From Mucilaginibacter sp. PAMB04168 (GTDB taxonomy: Bacteria > Bacteroidota > Bacteroidia > Sphingobacteriales > Sphingobacteriaceae), in NCBI RefSeq assembly GCF_039634365.2, contig NZ_CP155079.2, forward strand, positions 2,170,001 through 2,234,000: 64,000 nucleotides of DNA. The letters are read 5' to 3'. This document shows, piece by piece, positions 53,656 to 63,029 of this stretch; positions within the stretch are counted from its first letter, which is position 1; every line of letters starts with the position of its first letter. The notes under the pieces are model-generated. The model saw only the letters and a list, made by a program, of their open reading frames with translations. It was not told the DNA's origin and ran no database searches. A program made the translations under genes and the position numbers.

Positions 53656-55158
53656 ATGCAGCACCTCTTGCCCAATATATCAACACAAATAAACGACTTG
53701 CTCGGCAGCCTGCCGCTGTTTAAACCCGAGATTTGTTTAGGTGCTTTGTTTTTACTGGTGTTAATTGCCGACCTTTTTTACCCCAAAAACAGAGGCAATG
53801 CCTGCCGCATGTTAGCCTGTGCAGGCATATTGCTGGTGCTGGCTGCCGACTGGGGCCAATACATCATTTTCAAGCAGGAAGCACAACTGCTATTTAACGG
53901 TAATCTTATTTTGCACCATAGCAACATCGTGCTAAAAATGGTGATGGACGTACTGGCCTTTGTACTGTTATTGTATTTCCGTTGGGATAACCAATTTAAA
54001 ATGCACAAAAAGGGTATGGGCGATGCTTATACTATTATAGTGGCCTCGGTATTAGGTTTGCATTTAATGGTAATGTCGGCCACGTTGCTAACGATGTTCT
54101 TATCTATAGAGATGGTGTCTATAGCCTCTTATTTGTTGGTAGCTTACCGTACAGAAAGCGCGCTTAGTGCTGAGGCCGGTTTGAAGTATGTACTTTTTGG
54201 CATGGCTGCATCTGCTGTGATGTTATATGGTACATCCTTAGTATATGGCCTCACCGGAACGCTGAACTTGTTTGATGCACGGTTTATTGGCAACCTACAG
54301 CAGGCTGATAAAATGATGGCAGCACTGGCTATACTGCTTATACTGGCCGGTATTGGCTTTAAGCTATCGTTTGTGCCGTTGCACTTTTGGGTGCCAGATG
54401 TATACCAAGGGGCCAGTACACCAGTTACGGCATATCTTTCAACCTTGCCTAAAATAGCCGGCTTTGGTTTACTGATAACTTTTTTAACGCCGTTTACTTA
54501 CAATTCAGGGTGGAAACAACTGGACCTTAGTCTCATCTTATCGGCTGCAGGCATTATCACCATGATAGCCGGAAATTTTGCTGCAGTATGGCAGCAAAAT
54601 ATAAAGCGCCTGCTGGCTTATTCCAGCATTGGGCACACAGGATTTGCTTTAATGGCTATTGTAACGTTTAATGCGCAAGGCATTAACGCGCTTAACTTTT
54701 ACCTTGCTGTATATGCTTTAGCTAATATTGGCGTGCTGGCCTTGGCCAGTTATTTTGCTAATACTATGCAGGCACATGCCCTGGAAGATTATAAAGGACT
54801 GGGGGCAAAGTATCCCATTGCCTCGGTATGTTTTGTACTATTGCTTGTTTCGTTAACGGGTATACCAGTTTCGGCTGGTTTTAATGGTAAACTGCTGGTG
54901 TTCTCATCAGTTTATTCAGTTTATCAAAATGGGCATAATCCAATGTTGTTGGCTTTGCTCATCACAGGGGCGGTTACCACAGTAGTCTCTTTGTTTTATT
55001 ATATCAAAATCCCATTATTCCTTTTTTTGAAGAAGGGTGATAATGAGGAAGCTGATTTTTCGGCCACCTCTAAGTACCTGCTTATCATGATTGTGACGAT
55101 TACGGCGGTGGTAATTTTATTAGGGATTTTTCCGGACTGGTTGGCCAATTTGTTGTAA
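53656..55158 (+). CDS. nuoN: NADH-quinone oxidoreductase subunit N
   Basis: The third antiporter-like subunit of complex I, 500 residues (ATG 53656; GTG 53653 is also possible). It shows the LSIEMVSIASYLLVAYR region with the key Glu near residue 153 and KLSFVPLHFWVPDVYQGASTPVTAYLST near residue 236 with the pumping Lys. It is the last nuo gene. The next gene, purF-like, begins 131 nt later behind its own near-consensus box, so the complex I transcript probably ends here. Confidence 0.95.
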   Translation: MQHLLPNISTQINDLLGSLPLFKPEICLGALFLLVLIADLFYPKNRGNACRMLACAGILLVLAADWGQYIIFKQEAQLLFNGNLILHHSNIVLKMVMDVLAFVLLLYFRWDNQFKMHKKGMGDAYTIIVASVLGLHLMVMSATLLTMFLSIEMVSIASYLLVAYRTESALSAEAGLKYVLFGMAASAVMLYGTSLVYGLTGTLNLFDARFIGNLQQADKMMAALAILLILAGIGFKLSFVPLHFWVPDVYQGASTPVTAYLSTLPKIAGFGLLITFLTPFTYNSGWKQLDLSLILSAAGIITMIAGNFAAVWQQNIKRLLAYSSIGHTGFALMAIVTFNAQGINALNFYLAVYALANIGVLALASYFANTMQAHALEDYKGLGAKYPIASVCFVLLLVSLTGIPVSAGFNGKLLVFSSVYSVYQNGHNPMLLALLITGAVTTVVSLFYYIKIPLFLFLKKGDNEEADFSATSKYLLIMIVTITAVVILLGIFPDWLANLL

Positions 55159-55289
55159 CATCGGTGCGGTAGCCCTGTTAATTGTAATATTCGTAAAAAT
55201 AACACCAGCACGCTTTTTATGCTTTCGCATGACAATTACACGCGAAACGAATAAGAAAAAGTTGTACTTTCGTGGCTTCATTTAAAATC

Positions 55290-57197
55290 ATGAGCGATCA
55301 GATTAAGCATGAATGCGGTGTTGCTTTTATACGTCTTTTAAAGCCCCTCTCATACTACCAGCAGAAGTACGGTACTGCACTTTACGGTTTAAATAAGCTA
55401 TACCTTTTAATGGAAAAGCAACATAACCGCGGCCAGGATGGCGCGGGCGTCGCCACCATTAAACTGGATATTGAGCCTGGTAAACGGTACATTAGCCGTC
55501 ACCGCTCAATGGCCAGCAACGCGGTAGCCGACATCTTCGAATACATCCAGAAGAAATTTGCGGATGTAGAAAAGGAATTTCCCGAAAGGATGAAGGATGC
55601 CGATTGGTTGAAAGAAAACATCAGCTTCACCGGCGAAGTGCTGTTGGGCCACCTGCGCTACGGTACGCACGGCAAAAACAGCATCGAAAGTTGTCACCCG
55701 TTTTTACGTCAGAACAATTGGATGACCCGAAACCTGGTAATTGCCGGTAACTTTAACATGACTAATGTTGATGAATTACTGGAACAGTTATATGAATTAG
55801 GTCAGCATCCAAAAGAAAAAGCCGATACTGTAACCGTACTGGAAAAAATAGGACACTTTTTGGACACCGAAGTTCAGGGCCTGTTTGACCAATTCAAGCG
55901 GGAAGGTAATGATGACAATATAGAGATCAGTAAGATGATTGCTGATAGCATGGATGTAGCCAAGATCATAAAAAAATCGGCCAAGAACTGGGATGGTGGT
56001 TATACCATTGCCGGTATTATAGGTCACGGCGACGCCTTCATTATGCGAGATCCGGCTGGTATTCGGCCGGCGTTTTATTACGCCGACGATGAAATTGTGG
56101 TAGCTACCTCTGAACGTCCTGCTATACAAACAGCCTTTAATATTCCGCTTGAGAAGATTAAAGAGATACAACCCGGGCACGCGCTTATCATCAAAAAAAG
56201 TGGTAAGGTATCTGAAGAGCAGTTTAGCGAGCCGAAGGTAAAAAAGGCATGTTCATTTGAGCGGATCTATTTTTCTCGTGGCAGCGACGCGTCGATTTAC
56301 CGGGAGCGTAAGCAATTAGGCCGGTTATTGTGTAACCAGATTTTGGAAGAGGTTAATAACGATATCAAAAATACCGTGTTTTCTTACATCCCTAATACTG
56401 CCGAAACTGCTTTTTATGGCATGGTAGAGGGCGTAAATAAATATGTTAAACAATACCAGCGCGATCGACTGCTGAACAGGGACGATAAAATTACTGATGA
56501 GGAGTTAAGCGAAGTATTGAGCCTGGCACCAAGGGTTGAGAAAATTGCCATTAAAGATGTGAAACTACGCACCTTTATTACGCAGGATGCCGACCGTGGC
56601 GAGATGGTAGCCCATGTTTATGATACTACTTACGGCCTGATAAACAAAGGAACCGATACATTGGTATTACTGGACGATTCTATTGTACGTGGCACAACGC
56701 TTAAGCAAAGCATCCTGAAGATTATGGATCGCCTGGGGCCTAAAAAAATTGTTATAGTATCATCAGCACCGCAAATACGTTACCCGGATTGCTATGGCAT
56801 TGACATGTCTCGTATGGGCGAGTTTGTGGCTTTTGAAGCGGCAATTAGCCTTTTAAAAGAAACCGGCCAGGAAGATATTATTTTGGATGCTTACCAAAAG
56901 GCTAAAGCCAGCAGCGCATTGCCTAAAGAGCAGGTTGAAAACCATGTGAAAGCCATTTATGCGCCTTTTACCGATCAACAGGTATCAGACCGTATTGCAA
57001 AAATTATAACGCCTGCTGAAGTAAAGGCTGAAGTGCAGGTGATATACCAAACGCTGGATAATTTACATAAAGCTTGTCCCGACCATTTGGGCGACTGGTA
57101 TTTTAGCGGTGATTACCCAACACCGGGTGGTAACAAAGTGGTAAACCGCGCCTTTGTAAATTGGATGGAAGGTAAAAACCAACGCGCTTACATGTAA
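55290..57197 (+). CDS. purF: Amidophosphoribosyltransferase, long Bacteroidota form
   Basis: Joins glutamine amide nitrogen to PRPP in the first step of purine synthesis. The glutamine amidotransferase half starts near residue 9 with the catalytic Cys9 in HECGVAF. HNRGQDGAGVAT and GHLRYGTHGKNS follow, and the phosphoribosyltransferase half has the PRPP loop VLLDDSIVRGTTLKQS near residue 459. At 635 residues it is much longer than usual PurF (about 470-510). ATG 55290 is preferred over GTG 55272, because a -7-like box (TACTTTCG, 55265-55272) touches the latter. A very strong terminator follows. Confidence 0.9.
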   Translation: MSDQIKHECGVAFIRLLKPLSYYQQKYGTALYGLNKLYLLMEKQHNRGQDGAGVATIKLDIEPGKRYISRHRSMASNAVADIFEYIQKKFADVEKEFPERMKDADWLKENISFTGEVLLGHLRYGTHGKNSIESCHPFLRQNNWMTRNLVIAGNFNMTNVDELLEQLYELGQHPKEKADTVTVLEKIGHFLDTEVQGLFDQFKREGNDDNIEISKMIADSMDVAKIIKKSAKNWDGGYTIAGIIGHGDAFIMRDPAGIRPAFYYADDEIVVATSERPAIQTAFNIPLEKIKEIQPGHALIIKKSGKVSEEQFSEPKVKKACSFERIYFSRGSDASIYRERKQLGRLLCNQILEEVNNDIKNTVFSYIPNTAETAFYGMVEGVNKYVKQYQRDRLLNRDDKITDEELSEVLSLAPRVEKIAIKDVKLRTFITQDADRGEMVAHVYDTTYGLINKGTDTLVLLDDSIVRGTTLKQSILKIMDRLGPKKIVIVSSAPQIRYPDCYGIDMSRMGEFVAFEAAISLLKETGQEDIILDAYQKAKASSALPKEQVENHVKAIYAPFTDQQVSDRIAKIITPAEVKAEVQVIYQTLDNLHKACPDHLGDWYFSGDYPTPGGNKVVNRAFVNWMEGKNQRAYM

Positions 57198-57209
57198 GCT
57201 GCGACGTTG

Positions 57210-57258
57210 AAAAGCAAAAAGGACCACAGTTTTACCAACTGTGGTCCTTTTTGCTTTT
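57210..57258. terminator. Strong bidirectional terminator after purF
   Basis: A perfect 22-bp stem (57210-57231 with 57237-57258), loop TTACC, core GGACCACAGTT/AACTGTGGTCC, flanked by A-rich and T-rich sides. It also serves the convergent secreted-protein gene. Confidence 0.95.
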
Positions 57259-57282
57259 ATATGCCTTTAATAATCTTGCTGG

Positions 57283-57804
57283 CTATTTGTAAACAAGCTT
57301 GCTGGCCTTGAAAGCTTTGGTCCATTTTTCTACAAGTAAGGGTCCCAGCATATCTTTTTTTACGGCTACAAAGTTGTTATAGAGATTTTGGTTGCCTTGA
57401 AAGATATAGTAGAGTTGCGACTCCGGATTTTTTACGTTTAACCCAGGTTCGATCTTAAAGATTATCCAGGGGTTGGTGCCGCTGTCCTTACGCTCAATTA
57501 TCCTGAGCTTGGATTGTGGCGTTCTGCTCTTCGTTTTTTTGAATATTGCATTCATGATAGGGTCAAGTTTCATGTTCTTAACACCTTTCATGCTCACTGT
57601 AGTTACAACAATGCTCCAGTTATTTAAGGTCTCATTTTTGGGGATCAGCTCCATCATACGGTTCTTACCACTTTCCTGGTCTGAACCGAGCTTCCAATTA
57701 TATTCAGATGGTAAAAAGAGTCTTAAAGTTTCCTGCTGGCTTTGCGCAAAACTGTTGGTGAGGCAACTTAGCGTCATAATAGCTAAAATAATATACTTTC
57801 TCAT
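57283..57804 (-). CDS. Secreted hypothetical protein
   Basis: A 173-residue protein with a clean signal peptide (residues 1-20, cut after FAQ). The mature part is an alpha/beta mix: LRLFLPSEYNWKLGSDQ near residue 28, NNWSIVVTTVSMKG near residue 61, then PWIIFKIEPGLN and LYYIFQGNQNLYNNFVAVKK, which look like the strands of a small open sheet. No known motif. It is likely periplasmic or outer-membrane associated. Downstream of its stop lies the strong purF terminator. The LysE gene lies 66 nt upstream on the same strand. Confidence 0.8.
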   Translation of the reverse strand: MRKYIILAIMTLSCLTNSFAQSQQETLRLFLPSEYNWKLGSDQESGKNRMMELIPKNETLNNWSIVVTTVSMKGVKNMKLDPIMNAIFKKTKSRTPQSKLRIIERKDSGTNPWIIFKIEPGLNVKNPESQLYYIFQGNQNLYNNFVAVKKDMLGPLLVEKWTKAFKASKLVYK

Positions 57805-57870
57805 ATCGGCGATGTTAGGTATATATTACAACTGTTAACCGGCTATTGTGTTTTGACTAACAGGCAAGCC

Positions 57871-58527
57871 TTAGCCGGCAGGCATAGGCGAGAACACGAT
57901 ATGGGTAACCAATCTGTCGAAAATAACAATAGCAGCAATAATTAGCGCCGCGCCGGCCACATAATTAAGTTGATGCACCAGCTTGACCGAAATTTTATCA
58001 CGCAGTTTATTGGCATAAAAAGCTTTAACTACATCCATGCCAAATTGAACCAGCAAAATTGTTAAAAACATAACAGCAATTTTAAGCTGGCGGTTAGGTA
58101 TACCCTCATGATAAACGGTACTGGCTGTTCCTATAACAGTAATCCAATGAAAGAGCAGGGTAGGGTTAAATATGCACATTAAGAACCCCTTAAAAAAGTA
58201 GCCAGCTCTATTCACAGTGGGCGGCGTGTGCATATTATAGCTTACCTCGGCCTTTTTGGTTAAATAGTGGGTACCTATAATAAGCAGTATCACACTGCCA
58301 ACTACCCCCAGCCACACTTTAGCCTTGTCGGACACTTCAAACAACTGCGAGCCAAATATAATGGCACCTACAAACACCACATCGCTGCTTACTACCCCCA
58401 ATGCCAAAGCTGCGCCTGCATGAAATCCCTTTTCAATGCTCGTTTTTATCAGCGCAAAAAAAACAGGGCCGGTAATAAACGTCAGCACTAAGCCAATACC
58501 AATCCCCGAAATAATAGCTTCAATCAT
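57871..58527 (-). CDS. LysE-family amino-acid exporter
   Basis: A 218-residue inner-membrane protein with about six hydrophobic helices of the LysE/RhtB fold. The N-terminal helix IGIGLVLTFITGPVFFALIK is typical, and FLMCIFNPTLLFHWI near residue 114 matches the second conserved helix. It probably exports an amino acid or derivative, but the substrate cannot be read from sequence. It is divergent from the sugar permease, with 152 nt between them. Confidence 0.88.
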   Translation of the reverse strand: MIEAIISGIGIGLVLTFITGPVFFALIKTSIEKGFHAGAALALGVVSSDVVFVGAIIFGSQLFEVSDKAKVWLGVVGSVILLIIGTHYLTKKAEVSYNMHTPPTVNRAGYFFKGFLMCIFNPTLLFHWITVIGTASTVYHEGIPNRQLKIAVMFLTILLVQFGMDVVKAFYANKLRDKISVKLVHQLNYVAGAALIIAAIVIFDRLVTHIVFSPMPAG

Positions 58528-58679
58528 TACAGATATAAATTAAGCCCGGCGAATATGCAACTTATCTCTTAAAACAAAAAAACTTAAAAATGTTGACGAT
58601 TAGTTGTAAAAGTATGAGTATTATTTACAAAAATTGAACTATGTTAGCACACTTAAAAGCCCCTTAACAACCGCTTAAT

Positions 58680-60287
58680 ATGGAGCAAAATAATACTAAG
58701 AACTACGGCTCAGCCTTATACACATTAATTACTGTCTTTTTTTTCTGGGGATTTTTAGCTGCCTCAAACGGCATTTTTATTCCTTTTTGCAAAACACATT
58801 TTAGTTTAACACAATTTGAGTCGCAGCTTATTGACTTTACGTTTTACGGTGGTTACTTTATTGGCTCGTTAATACTCTATTTTGCATCGCAGGCTAGCCG
58901 GGTTGATATATTAAACAAACTCGGTTATAAAAATGGTATTATTCTCGGCCTGGTCATATCAGCCGTTGGTGCCCTGGTTATGGTGCCTGCCATTGGCTCG
59001 GGCAGCTTTGGTTTCATACTAGCTTCTTTCTTTGTTATTGCAGTTGGATTTTCTTTGCAACAAACAGCAGCAAACCCTTTTGTAATTGCCTTAGGCCCGC
59101 CAGAAACCGGCGCTAGCCGCTTAAGCTTTGCTGGTTCCATTAACAACATTGGTGGTTTAATGGGGCCTGTTGTGGTAGCGTTGATGCTTTTTGGAACAGC
59201 TAAGGGCGATGCAAATGTTAAAGTTGATATTGCTTCGGTAAACAACCTTTACTACATATTGGCAGGTCTATTCATTGCAGTTGCGGGCTTTTTCTGGGTA
59301 TCCAAGTTGCCAAAAGTTACCAGTGATGAAAAGATAGAGCAAAGCAGTAAAGCCAACAAGCCATTGGGTATTATATTTATTGCTTTTTGTTTGATATTGG
59401 CTGCTGGTCCGTTAAGCAACGCCACAGGCCTATCGCAGCCTTACTTTGTATATGCGTCACTTTTAATCATCCTATCTACACTGATCAGCTCACTGCTTTC
59501 GGCACAAAAGAACAGTGAAGGCTGGGGGGCTATGCGTTATCCGCAATTAATTTATGGTATGATAGCCATTTTTACCTATGTAGGCACCGAAGTTACTATT
59601 CAAAGCAACATGGGGGCATTACTAAAATTACCTGCCTTTGGCGGATATAATGAAAAAGACATAGCGCCATTTATATCGCTGTATTGGGGTAGCTTAATGA
59701 TTGGCCGTTGGGCAGGTTCGGTAGGGGCATTCAACCTTAAGCCTTTGCTTAAGAATGTATTAACAGTAATCATTCCGTTTGTGGCCTTTGCCGCAATATT
59801 ATTTATCAATCACTTAACTGGCTCAAAGGTAGATCATCTTTTCCCTTATGCTATATGCGTTGCTGTATTAGTTCTGGCTTTCTTTTTAGGTAAGCAAAAG
59901 CCGGCCCGCACGCTGACTGTATTTGGTTTACTGGGTGTTGCCTTTATGTTAGTAGGATTAGTTACTACAGGCATTGTGGCCACTTTTGCATTCATCAGCG
60001 GCGGCTTGTGCTGTTCTATAATGTGGCCATCAATATTTGCATTGGCCATCACAGGGTTAGGTAAGTATACCAGCCAAGGGTCGGCATTTTTGATCATGAT
60101 GATTTTGGGCGGGTCTATTATTCCACCGGTCCAGGGTATACTGGCTGATACGAGCGGCATACACCTGTCTTACATTGTACCGGTATTAGGTTTTGCTTAC
60201 CTGGCGTTCTTTGCCTGGAAGGTGAGTCGCGAACTGCGTAAGCAGGGTATTGACCTGGACCATGTTGAAGCCAGCGGCGGGCACTAA
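58680..60287 (+). CDS. Sugar MFS transporter (FHS/fucose-permease-like)
   Basis: A 535-residue major facilitator with 12 to 14 predicted helices, related to the FHS family of L-fucose/glucose/galactose permeases. The start is [17 protein letters not shown] near residue 20, the [21 protein letters not shown] and [14 protein letters not shown] segments near residues 455 and 475 fit the family. It is longer than typical FucP (about 430), mostly by extra loops and helices. The transported sugar is uncertain. A dCMP deaminase gene follows 6 nt after its stop. Confidence 0.88.
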   Translation: MEQNNTKNYGSALYTLITVFFFWGFLAASNGIFIPFCKTHFSLTQFESQLIDFTFYGGYFIGSLILYFASQASRVDILNKLGYKNGIILGLVISAVGALVMVPAIGSGSFGFILASFFVIAVGFSLQQTAANPFVIALGPPETGASRLSFAGSINNIGGLMGPVVVALMLFGTAKGDANVKVDIASVNNLYYILAGLFIAVAGFFWVSKLPKVTSDEKIEQSSKANKPLGIIFIAFCLILAAGPLSNATGLSQPYFVYASLLIILSTLISSLLSAQKNSEGWGAMRYPQLIYGMIAIFTYVGTEVTIQSNMGALLKLPAFGGYNEKDIAPFISLYWGSLMIGRWAGSVGAFNLKPLLKNVLTVIIPFVAFAAILFINHLTGSKVDHLFPYAICVAVLVLAFFLGKQKPARTLTVFGLLGVAFMLVGLVTTGIVATFAFISGGLCCSIMWPSIFALAITGLGKYTSQGSAFLIMMILGGSIIPPVQGILADTSGIHLSYIVPVLGFAYLAFFAWKVSRELRKQGIDLDHVEASGGH

Positions 60288-60293
60288 GAATTT

Positions 60294-60770
60294 ATGAGTA
60301 AGCTTTCGTTCGACCAAATATTTATGAACCTGGCCAATGATTTTGCCAAGCGTTCGCATTGTGTAAAAGCGCAGGTAGGAGCGGTGCTCACCAAGGATAC
60401 CCGTATTATATCCGTAGGCTATAATGGTCCGCCTGCGGGTACCCACAACTGCGACGAGGAATGGCCCGAAACCGGTTGTCCGCGCGATGCCCGGGGAAGC
60501 TGCTCACTGGCCCTCCATGCCGAAGAAAACACCATACTTTACGCAGTGAAAAATGGCGCAAAGTTAGAGGGCGCCACTATGTACACTACCCTGTCGCCAT
60601 GCTTGCCATGCGCACGGCTTATCTACTCAGCAGGCATAACCAAGGTATATTATCAGCACTCTTATGCAGAATACAAGGGTTTAACCAGCGATGAAGGGGT
60701 AGACTTTTTAAATCGCTTTGGTGTGCAGGCGCTCAAGTTTGAGGCCGAAAGCAATAGCGTTAGTTTTTAA
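60294..60770 (+). CDS. dCMP deaminase family protein (ComEB-like)
   Basis: A 158-residue zinc-dependent cytidine/deoxycytidylate deaminase. The catalytic HAE triplet is at 75-77 in LALHAEENTIL and the metal-binding Cys pair is C103 and C106 in TLSPCLPCARL. The substrate loop NGPPAGTHNCDEEW at residues 44-57 fits dCMP deaminases, which produce dUMP for thymidylate synthesis. It directly follows the sugar permease. Its last 11 bases overlap the cmk gene tail-to-tail. Confidence 0.94.
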   Translation: MSKLSFDQIFMNLANDFAKRSHCVKAQVGAVLTKDTRIISVGYNGPPAGTHNCDEEWPETGCPRDARGSCSLALHAEENTILYAVKNGAKLEGATMYTTLSPCLPCARLIYSAGITKVYYQHSYAEYKGLTSDEGVDFLNRFGVQALKFEAESNSVSF

Positions 60771-61437
60771 GAAAGGGCTGTACTTTTTCTAATGCAAAGG
60801 CCAGCTGTTCGTCTGGCGTAATGTTAGTGTTATCCAGGATGACGGCATCCTCGGCACGCATAAGCGGACTTTCCTTGCGGGTAGTATCTGAGTAATCGCG
60901 GTGGGCAATGTTTTCAAATACTTCTTCGAGGGTGATATCCGGATTGTTAGGCAGCAATTCCCTGTAACGGCGTTCGGCACGTACCTTAGGGTCGGCCGTC
61001 ATAAATAATTTCACCTGTGCATTAGGGAAAACTGCGGTGCCAATATCGCGGCCATCCATTACAATGTTTTTTGACTTGCCCATGCGCTGCTGCTGGGCAA
61101 CCATCTCTTTACGTACTTCCCGTATAGCCGACACAGGACTTACATTTTCGGATACCGGCATTAAGCGAATCTCGTCTGATACCTCTTCGCCGTTTAGCGT
61201 AATGTGTGTTTGATAATCGCGTGAATGGAAATTCAGGTGAATGTTCTGCAAAGCTGCGGTAACCTGTTCAGCATCTGCAATGTTAACATGGTTACGTAAA
61301 AAGTATAGGGTTACGGCGCGGTACATAGCGCCACTATCAACGTATATAAAATGGAGTTTCTTGGCTAAGGCTTTGGCTAAGGTACTTTTTCCACATGAGG
61401 AATAACCGTCAATAGCCACCACAATGTTTTTGCTCAT
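60760..61437 (-). CDS. cmk: Cytidylate kinase
   Basis: Phosphorylates CMP and dCMP. With ATG 61437 it has 225 residues; the TTG at 61455 would add six. Conserved features are the P-loop IDGYSSCGKSTLAKALAKK, YVDSGAMYRAVTLY near residue 30, VMDGRDIGTAVFP near 122 and the RAERRYREL lid arginines near 149. It converges on the dCMP deaminase with an 11-nt overlap. The two enzymes both act on pyrimidine deoxynucleotides, a reasonable functional neighbour. Confidence 0.96.
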   Translation of the reverse strand: MSKNIVVAIDGYSSCGKSTLAKALAKKLHFIYVDSGAMYRAVTLYFLRNHVNIADAEQVTAALQNIHLNFHSRDYQTHITLNGEEVSDEIRLMPVSENVSPVSAIREVRKEMVAQQQRMGKSKNIVMDGRDIGTAVFPNAQVKLFMTADPKVRAERRYRELLPNNPDITLEEVFENIAHRDYSDTTRKESPLMRAEDAVILDNTNITPDEQLAFALEKVQPFLKN

Positions 61438-61491
61438 CGTGGTGCTAAGGTACAAAAATGCGCTAAATTTTTGCGGTTAAGCAATTAAACT

Positions 61492-61499
61492 TAGTTTTG
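61492..61499 (+). promoter_or_regulatory. -7 promoter box of arfB
   Basis: TAGTTTTG, an exact TAnnTTTG match, 4 nt before the ATG at 61504, the same spacing as at murI. A leaderless mRNA is expected. Confidence 0.5.
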
Positions 61500-61503
61500 A
61501 ACA

Positions 61504-61914
61504 ATGAACTTTTCTAAAGCCGAGCTTCAAAAAGAGGTTATTTATAAAGCGTCCAGAAGTGGTGGAAAAGGGGGGCAAAATGTAAATAAAGTATCAACCA
61601 AAGTAGAACTGCTTTTTAATATACAGCAGTCGGTATTATTTACTGATGAACAAAAAGCCCGCCTTGTCAGCAAACTACAAGTTCGTTTTAATAGAGATGG
61701 CTTGGTACAAGTTATAAGTGAGGAGGAGCGGAGCCAGCTTATGAATAAAGAAAGGGCCATGGATAAATTGATTTCCATGCTTATCCAAGCACTTCATCAA
61801 CCAAAATTACGTAAGCCAACCAAGGTAAGCAAACAGGCCAAAGCCAAACGTATGGAACAAAAGCGCCTACAGTCGGTAAAAAAGCAACTCAGGCAGTCGG
61901 GCAGAGACTATTAA
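61504..61914 (+). CDS. arfB: ArfB/YaeJ-type ribosome rescue peptidyl-tRNA hydrolase
   Basis: A release-factor homologue that frees stalled ribosomes by hydrolysing peptidyl-tRNA in the A site of the ribosome without a stop codon. The GGQ motif is at residues 23-25 within SGGKGGQNVNKVST, and the C-terminal tail is Lys/Arg-rich (KVSKQAKAKRMEQKRLQSVK), as in ArfB, for inserting into the mRNA channel. The 136 residues match the family. It is divergent from cmk and convergent with lpxR, with a -7 box immediately before the ATG. Confidence 0.95.
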   Translation: MNFSKAELQKEVIYKASRSGGKGGQNVNKVSTKVELLFNIQQSVLFTDEQKARLVSKLQVRFNRDGLVQVISEEERSQLMNKERAMDKLISMLIQALHQPKLRKPTKVSKQAKAKRMEQKRLQSVKKQLRQSGRDY

Positions 61915-61951
61915 GTAAACTTTTGTGTGGATGGAGGCAAAAACTGCTTAA

Positions 61952-61975
61952 TATCTGCTGCTAAGTTGCAGATAA
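61952..61975. terminator. Weak hairpin between arfB and lpxR
   Basis: TATCTGC/GCAGATA (61952-61958 with 61968-61974), loop of 9 nt, no clear U-run. It may serve as a convergent terminator. Confidence 0.35.
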
Positions 61976-61976
61976 A

Positions 61977-62951
61977 TTACATTTTAGCTTTATAACCGTT
62001 AAACCTATAAATTACACTTAAGGAGCCCCACTGGTGGCTATTAAAAGTTTGCGTTTTAACTTCCTTTGAATTAAAAGTTGCGCCCGCGTCAAAAATCCAA
62101 CGCGATGAACAAAAGCTCACACCAACCTGGTTGCTGAATACGAACCGATTTGGGCTGCTGGTAATTTCAGTTCCTTTTTGCTCCTTACTTTCAAAGTACA
62201 ATGCGCCTTGTACAGTAGCATCATAAGCAACGTAATTAAATTGCGGCCGGTAATGCAAAAAGAGTTCTTTTTTATGCAACTGTGCAATGCTGTTGCGGGT
62301 TGCGGTACTTTGTGTACTTATTGAATTAAATAACTGGTTAAAATTACCCAAGCGTATAAGCGGACCAATACCGGCTCCTGTAAATGTTGTACCCAAGTTG
62401 CCATATCCGGTTGCTGAGATATCTGCCCAATCCTTACGGAAAAGCAAGCGGTTATATTCGGCAGATAAGTTGACTTGGAAGCTGTTCTGAATCTGGTACT
62501 GCCAGCCGTTCAGTTCATAAAAACCAAAAGTGTTGTGTATGATTTCCTGCACCTGCTTGCCTTTAGCCGACGGACCAACTACACCAATTTGTGCACTAAG
62601 CTTCAAATTACTCTCATCACGGTATAAGTAGTTAACGTTTACACCTGCATATAGGTAAGCAGCAAACGGGCGGTCTATGTAGGTGGAGTCGGGCACGCTG
62701 CCAGATATAGGGTTATACATCTTCTGGCCAATTTCAATACCCAGTACCTTGTTGGCCAGTTTTGGATTTTTAAAGTCCATGCCACGGCGGTAAAATATAA
62801 ATAAGCCGTTAGTATAATACCGGTCGGAGCCCTGCGCCAAAAAAGAATCATTATCAGATTGAAAGCCGAACTCATGTGTGCGGTTCTGGGCAAAAATTCC
62901 ATTAGCTGTCAATTCCAGCAAAAAACAAATAGCAAGTAATTTTATTTTCAT
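61977..62951 (-). CDS. lpxR: Lipid A deacylase LpxR-family outer-membrane protein
   Basis: LpxR removes the 3'-acyloxyacyl chain of lipid A on the outer-membrane surface. The 324-residue protein has a signal peptide (residues 1-21, cut near AQN) and a beta-barrel. The family marks are QSDNDSF with Asn34 and Asp35, YYTNGLFIFY, DRPFAAYLYAG, and VGPSAKGKQVQEIIHN with the catalytic-type His. Residues correspond to the Salmonella LpxR active site in order. It is the only lipid A remodelling gene in the window. An 83% palindromic terminator-like element lies upstream and serves the barrel gene. Confidence 0.88.
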   Translation of the reverse strand: MKIKLLAICFLLELTANGIFAQNRTHEFGFQSDNDSFLAQGSDRYYTNGLFIFYRRGMDFKNPKLANKVLGIEIGQKMYNPISGSVPDSTYIDRPFAAYLYAGVNVNYLYRDESNLKLSAQIGVVGPSAKGKQVQEIIHNTFGFYELNGWQYQIQNSFQVNLSAEYNRLLFRKDWADISATGYGNLGTTFTGAGIGPLIRLGNFNQLFNSISTQSTATRNSIAQLHKKELFLHYRPQFNYVAYDATVQGALYFESKEQKGTEITSSPNRFVFSNQVGVSFCSSRWIFDAGATFNSKEVKTQTFNSHQWGSLSVIYRFNGYKAKM

Positions 62952-62980
62952 CAGGCTAAATAAGGAGTGCTAAAAATAAG

Positions 62981-63012
62981 AAAGCCGGACGATTAATCGT
63001 CCGGCTTTTAAT
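62981..63012 (-). terminator. Terminator after the first outer-membrane barrel gene
   Basis: A perfect palindrome AAAGCCGGACGATT/AATCGTCCGGCTTT (62981-63008). It lies downstream of the reverse-strand barrel gene ending at 63030, and upstream of lpxR on the same strand. Confidence 0.85.
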
Positions 63013-63029
63013 ATTAAATACTTTAATCT

